Shown: piece by piece, positions 5,610 to 8,799 of the stretch | Layout of the letters: every line of letters begins with the position of its first letter | Position numbering within the stretch: position 1 is the stretch's first letter | NCBI GenBank assembly: GCA_001751015.1 | Contig: MAXM01000283.1 | Coordinates: forward strand, 1-8,799 | DNA from: Desulfobacterales bacterium C00003106 | GTDB taxonomy: Bacteria; Desulfobacterota; Desulfobacteria; Desulfobacterales; C00003106 | Direction: 5' to 3' | DNA: 8,799 bases | Notes under the pieces: model-generated | What the model saw: only the letters and a program-made list of their open reading frames with translations | Told to the model about the DNA's origin: nothing | Databases searched by the model: none | Made by a program: the position numbers and the translations under genes

Positions 5610-8600
5610 TTGGAAGACATCTACAGCTTCTTTGCAAAGCCGAAAGACCCGTTTAGTTTTAGTGCGGTCAAAATCTCTATTGCTTCGGCGGAAAAAATCC
5701 GGGAATGGTCTTACGGGGAAATCAAGAAACCGGAGACCATCAATTACCGCACGTTCAAGCCTGAACGTGACGGACTGTTCTGCGCCAAGATATTCGGACC
5801 AATCAAGGATTATGAGTGCAACTGCGGCAAATACAAACGCATGAAACATCGAGGCGTTGTATGTGAAAAGTGCGGGGTGGAGGTCATACAGTCCAAGGTG
5901 CGCAGGGAGCGGATGGCCCATATTGAATTGGCCACTCCTGTTATCCACATCTGGTTTCTGAAGAGTCTTCCGAGCAAGGTCGGGAACCTACTGGATATTA
6001 CAATGAAGGATCTTGAACAGGTCCTTTACTTTGATGCGTATGTTGTTACAGACCCAAAGAACACGGATCTAAAGCATAAGGAGATCCTGACAGAAGAAAG
6101 ATATAATGAAGCCCGGGAGAAATATGGAAACGCTTTTTCCGCAGGCATAGGAGCTGAAGCAATTAAGGTGCTCCTGGCGCAGATAGACCTCGATGATCTG
6201 CATGCAAAGCTTCGTGAGGAAACAGAGAACACCAAATCACAAACAAAAAAGAAAAAGTTGTTCAAACAGCTCAAGGTAGTCGATTCCTTCAAACAGTCCG
6301 TCAATCGTCCTGAATGGATGATTCTCAACGTCATACCGGTGCTGCCTCCTGACCTGCGTCCTTTAGTCCCTCTTGAAGGGGGACGTTTTGCGACCTCTGA
6401 TCTGAACGACCTTTACAGAAGGGTCATTAATAGAAACAATCGGTTGAAAAGACTGCTCGATCTCCATGCTCCTGACATAATCATACGGAATGAGAAAAGG
6501 ATGCTTCAGGAAGCAGTGGATGTCCTGTTTGACAACGGCAGGAGAGGCAAGACTGTTACGGGGAAAAACAGGCGGCCCCTTAAATCACTTAGCGACATGC
6601 TCAAGGGAAAACAGGGACGATTTCGCCAGAATCTTTTGGGAAAGCGGGTCGACTATTCCGGAAGAACGGTTATTGTGGTTGGACCGGGACTCCGCCTGCA
6701 TCAATGCGGACTTCCCAAACAGATGGCCCTGGAACTCTTTAAGCCGTTTGTTTACAGCCGTCTTGAAGCAAAAGGGTATGTTACCACTATAAAGAGCGCA
6801 AAAAAAATGGTGGAACGGGAGACCTCGGAAGTATGGGATACCCTTGACGAGGTCGTGAAAGAATATCCCGTGATATTGAATCGCGCCCCTACCCTTCACC
6901 GTCTCGGGATGCAGGCATTTGAGCCTATCCTGATCGAAGGAAAGGCCATCCAGCTTCATCCGTTGGTGTGCACGGCCTTTAATGCGGACTTTGATGGAGA
7001 CCAGATGGCTATTCACATCCCGCTTTCTATAGAAGCACAGATAGAAGCGCGTGTGCTGATGATGTCAACTAATAATATCCTATCACCAGCCAACGGGGAA
7101 CCCATCATCGTGCCGACTCAGGATATTGTGCTGGGCTCGTATTACCTGACTCGGACAGCAACCCGGCAAAAGGGGGAAGGAAAAATATTTGCAAGTCCGG
7201 AGGAAGTTCGGGTCGCATATGACTCGGGGGAGGCGGGACTTCATGCCTTGATAAAGGTTCGTATTGATGGCAAGCTCATAGACACCACGACAGGACGCAT
7301 TCTTCTCAGGGAGATCGTTCCGTCCGAGCTTCCCTTTGATCTGATCAACAAAGTCATGGACAAAAAAGCGCTTCGGCAATTAGTCAACAAGTGTTACAGG
7401 CTCCTTGGCATCAAGCAGACCGTCATTCTTTCGGACAGGCTGAAGGATCTGGGATACTATTGCGCCACTAAAGCGGCCATTTCCGTATCAGTGCATGATA
7501 TGGTTATACCTCCCAAGAAAAAGGCCATCCTGAAATCCGCCGAAAAAGAGGTCGCGGACATTGAAGACCAGTACGTGGAGGGCCTCATCACTGAGGGTGA
7601 AAAGTATAACAAGGTTATCGATATCTGGGCCACGGCCACGGACGAGGTGGCCAATGAAATGATGGAAGAGATGAAGATGACGCCTGTGCTGGATGAAACA
7701 GGCGAGGTTGTGCGTGGAGAAGATGGCGAGATACTCAAGGAGGAAAGCTTCAACTCCATATATATCATGGCGGATTCGGGATCAAGAGGGAGCAAGGATC
7801 AGATGCGTCAATTGGCGGGGATGCGCGGACTGATGGCAAAACCCTCGGGTGAAATCATTGAGACCCCTATCACGGCAAATTTCCGGGAGGGGCTTAGCGT
7901 GCTTCAATACTTTATTTCTACACATGGCGCACGAAAAGGCCTGGCCGACACCGCATTGAAGACGGCGAATTCCGGCTACCTGACCCGCCGCCTTGTAGAC
8001 GTATCCCAGGATTCGATCATTACAGAGGAAGACTGCGGAACTACCGAAGGGATTGAAGTAAAATCCCTTGTTGAAGGCGGTGAAATCATACAAAGGGTGG
8101 GAGAACGTATCCTCGGGCGGGTTGCATTGGAAGATATAGAGGATCCGTTCACGAATGAGGTGCTGGTTAAGGCAGGCGAAGAGATCGACGAAGCAAAGGT
8201 GCAAAAGATCGACGAAGCAGGCGTTGAGCAGGTCAAAATCAGATCCGGCCTGACGTGTCGTTCCACAATAGGGCTATGCGCCAAGTGCTATGGACGGGAC
8301 CTGGCATATGGAAAGCCTGTGCAGATCGGGCAGGCGATCGGCATCCTCGCTGCTCAGTCTATTGGAGAACCGGGCACACAGCTCACAATGAGGACATTTC
8401 ATATCGGGGGAACCGCCAGCCGAAGAGTGGAGCAGGCAGATATAAGGGCGAGAAGCAAGGGCGTGGTCAAATATCTCAATCTGGAGACCGTGGAAAATGT
8501 TGCGGGTGAATCCGTGGCAATGAACCGTAACGGCGAGGTTGCCGTCATAAGTCCGAACGGACGCGAACGGGAACGGTATCCGGTTATCTACGGGGCGCAT

Positions 8601-8799
8601 TTCCTCAAAAAAGACGGTGATCCAATCGATCCGGGCAACCTGATCGCGGTATGGGATACATATACGACGCCCATCCTGACCGAGGTCTCAGGCAAGATCA
8701 AGTTTGGCGACATCATTGCCGGCCGTACCATGACCGAAAAGGTCGATCCGGTAACAGGCAAGGTGAGTATGACGATCGTGGAATACAAGGATGCCGAGA
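5610..8799 (+). CDS. rpoC: DNA-directed RNA polymerase subunit beta' (3' end outside the window)
   Basis: Catalytic subunit that holds the active-site magnesium. There are 1063 codons here; roughly the last 340-350 residues are missing if it is as long as E. coli beta' (1407 aa). The frame is uninterrupted. Seen: N-terminal MEDIYSFFAKPKDPF; first zinc site C70, C72, C85, C88, the same numbers as in E. coli; NADFDGDQMA with D460, D462, D464, the metal-binding triad, again at E. coli numbering; the bridge helix at about 766-806; second zinc site C809, C883, C890, C893; and the trigger loop QLTMRTFHIGG with M927, R928, H931. After GGTASR the trigger loop is interrupted by the large insertion known as SI3 in E. 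coli, inside which the window ends. Start: TTG at 5610 with AAGGAG at 5598-5603; the next in-frame ATG is codon 78, inside the zinc ribbon. Co-transcribed with rpoB, 80 nt upstream. Confidence 0.98.
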   Translation, partial: MEDIYSFFAKPKDPFSFSAVKISIASAEKIREWSYGEIKKPETINYRTFKPERDGLFCAKIFGPIKDYECNCGKYKRMKHRGVVCEKCGVEVIQSKVRRERMAHIELATPVIHIWFLKSLPSKVGNLLDITMKDLEQVLYFDAYVVTDPKNTDLKHKEILTEERYNEAREKYGNAFSAGIGAEAIKVLLAQIDLDDLHAKLREETENTKSQTKKKKLFKQLKVVDSFKQSVNRPEWMILNVIPVLPPDLRPLVPLEGGRFATSDLNDLYRRVINRNNRLKRLLDLHAPDIIIRNEKRMLQEAVDVLFDNGRRGKTVTGKNRRPLKSLSDMLKGKQGRFRQNLLGKRVDYSGRTVIVVGPGLRLHQCGLPKQMALELFKPFVYSRLEAKGYVTTIKSAKKMVERETSEVWDTLDEVVKEYPVILNRAPTLHRLGMQAFEPILIEGKAIQLHPLVCTAFNADFDGDQMAIHIPLSIEAQIEARVLMMSTNNILSPANGEPIIVPTQDIVLGSYYLTRTATRQKGEGKIFASPEEVRVAYDSGEAGLHALIKVRIDGKLIDTTTGRILLREIVPSELPFDLINKVMDKKALRQLVNKCYRLLGIKQTVILSDRLKDLGYYCATKAAISVSVHDMVIPPKKKAILKSAEKEVADIEDQYVEGLITEGEKYNKVIDIWATATDEVANEMMEEMKMTPVLDETGEVVRGEDGEILKEESFNSIYIMADSGSRGSKDQMRQLAGMRGLMAKPSGEIIETPITANFREGLSVLQYFISTHGARKGLADTALKTANSGYLTRRLVDVSQDSIITEEDCGTTEGIEVKSLVEGGEIIQRVGERILGRVALEDIEDPFTNEVLVKAGEEIDEAKVQKIDEAGVEQVKIRSGLTCRSTIGLCAKCYGRDLAYGKPVQIGQAIGILAAQSIGEPGTQLTMRTFHIGGTASRRVEQADIRARSKGVVKYLNLETVENVAGESVAMNRNGEVAVISPNGRERERYPVIYGAHFLKKDGDPIDPGNLIAVWDTYTTPILTEVSGKIKFGDIIAGRTMTEKVDPVTGKVSMTIVEYKDAE

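Noticed and set aside
5572..5844. Plus-strand 90-codon frame at the rpoB-rpoC junction
   Set aside because: It overlaps the first 78 codons of rpoC in another frame; its basic, Arg-rich translation looks like an out-of-frame artefact.
1..8799. CRISPR array, tRNA, rRNA, phage or defence genes
   Set aside because: No regularly spaced repeats, cloverleaf pattern or non-housekeeping coding sequence was found; apart from the leaders and spacers the window is fully explained by rplJ, rplL, rpoB and rpoC.

Overview
The window is a slice of the ribosomal protein / RNA polymerase operon on the + strand, in the order rplJ (L10) - rplL (L7/L12) - rpoB (beta) - rpoC (beta', cut off by the right edge). 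All four genes are intact as far as they can be seen. No convincing gene lies on the - strand; the long minus-strand open frames are shadows of rpoB and rpoC. The beta subunit carries the two large lineage insertions typical of proteobacterial enzymes, and beta' carries the insertion inside the trigger loop. With the L7/L12 sequence style and a G+C near 50%, this suggests a Gram-negative of the former Deltaproteobacteria (Desulfobacterota, perhaps a sulfate reducer or relative). That placement is an inference from sequence style, not a database match.

Layout: positions 1-219 are untranslated leader, presumably the spacer after rplA (L1), whose end is not visible. The leader holds an L10 leader RNA (81-126) directly abutted by six T residues (127-132). 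It also holds a strong hairpin (159-195, extendable to 152-204) that reaches into the Shine-Dalgarno of rplJ. rplJ starts at a TTG (220), 75 nt inside the longest open frame. rplL follows after 28 nt. The 275-nt rplL-rpoB spacer (1157-1431) is the least ordinary part of the window. It contains two hairpins just after rplL, then a roughly 140-bp imperfect palindrome with perfect 12-bp terminal inverted repeats (1262-1273 and 1385-1396), ending about 35 nt before the rpoB start and resembling a MITE or dispersed palindromic repeat. rpoB spans 1432-5529. After an 80-nt spacer with a modest hairpin, rpoC begins at a TTG (5610) and runs off the right edge after 1063 codons.

How it works together: L10 and four L7/L12 copies (two dimers) form the ribosomal stalk that recruits translation GTPases. 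The L10(L12)4 complex is known in other bacteria to bind the leader and repress its own operon. Beta and beta' form the catalytic core of RNA polymerase. The structured rplL-rpoB spacer sits where many bacteria uncouple abundant stalk protein synthesis from scarcer polymerase synthesis by attenuation or RNase III processing. I found no unknown multi-gene system here; the points worth a second look are regulatory RNA structure and the palindromic insertion.
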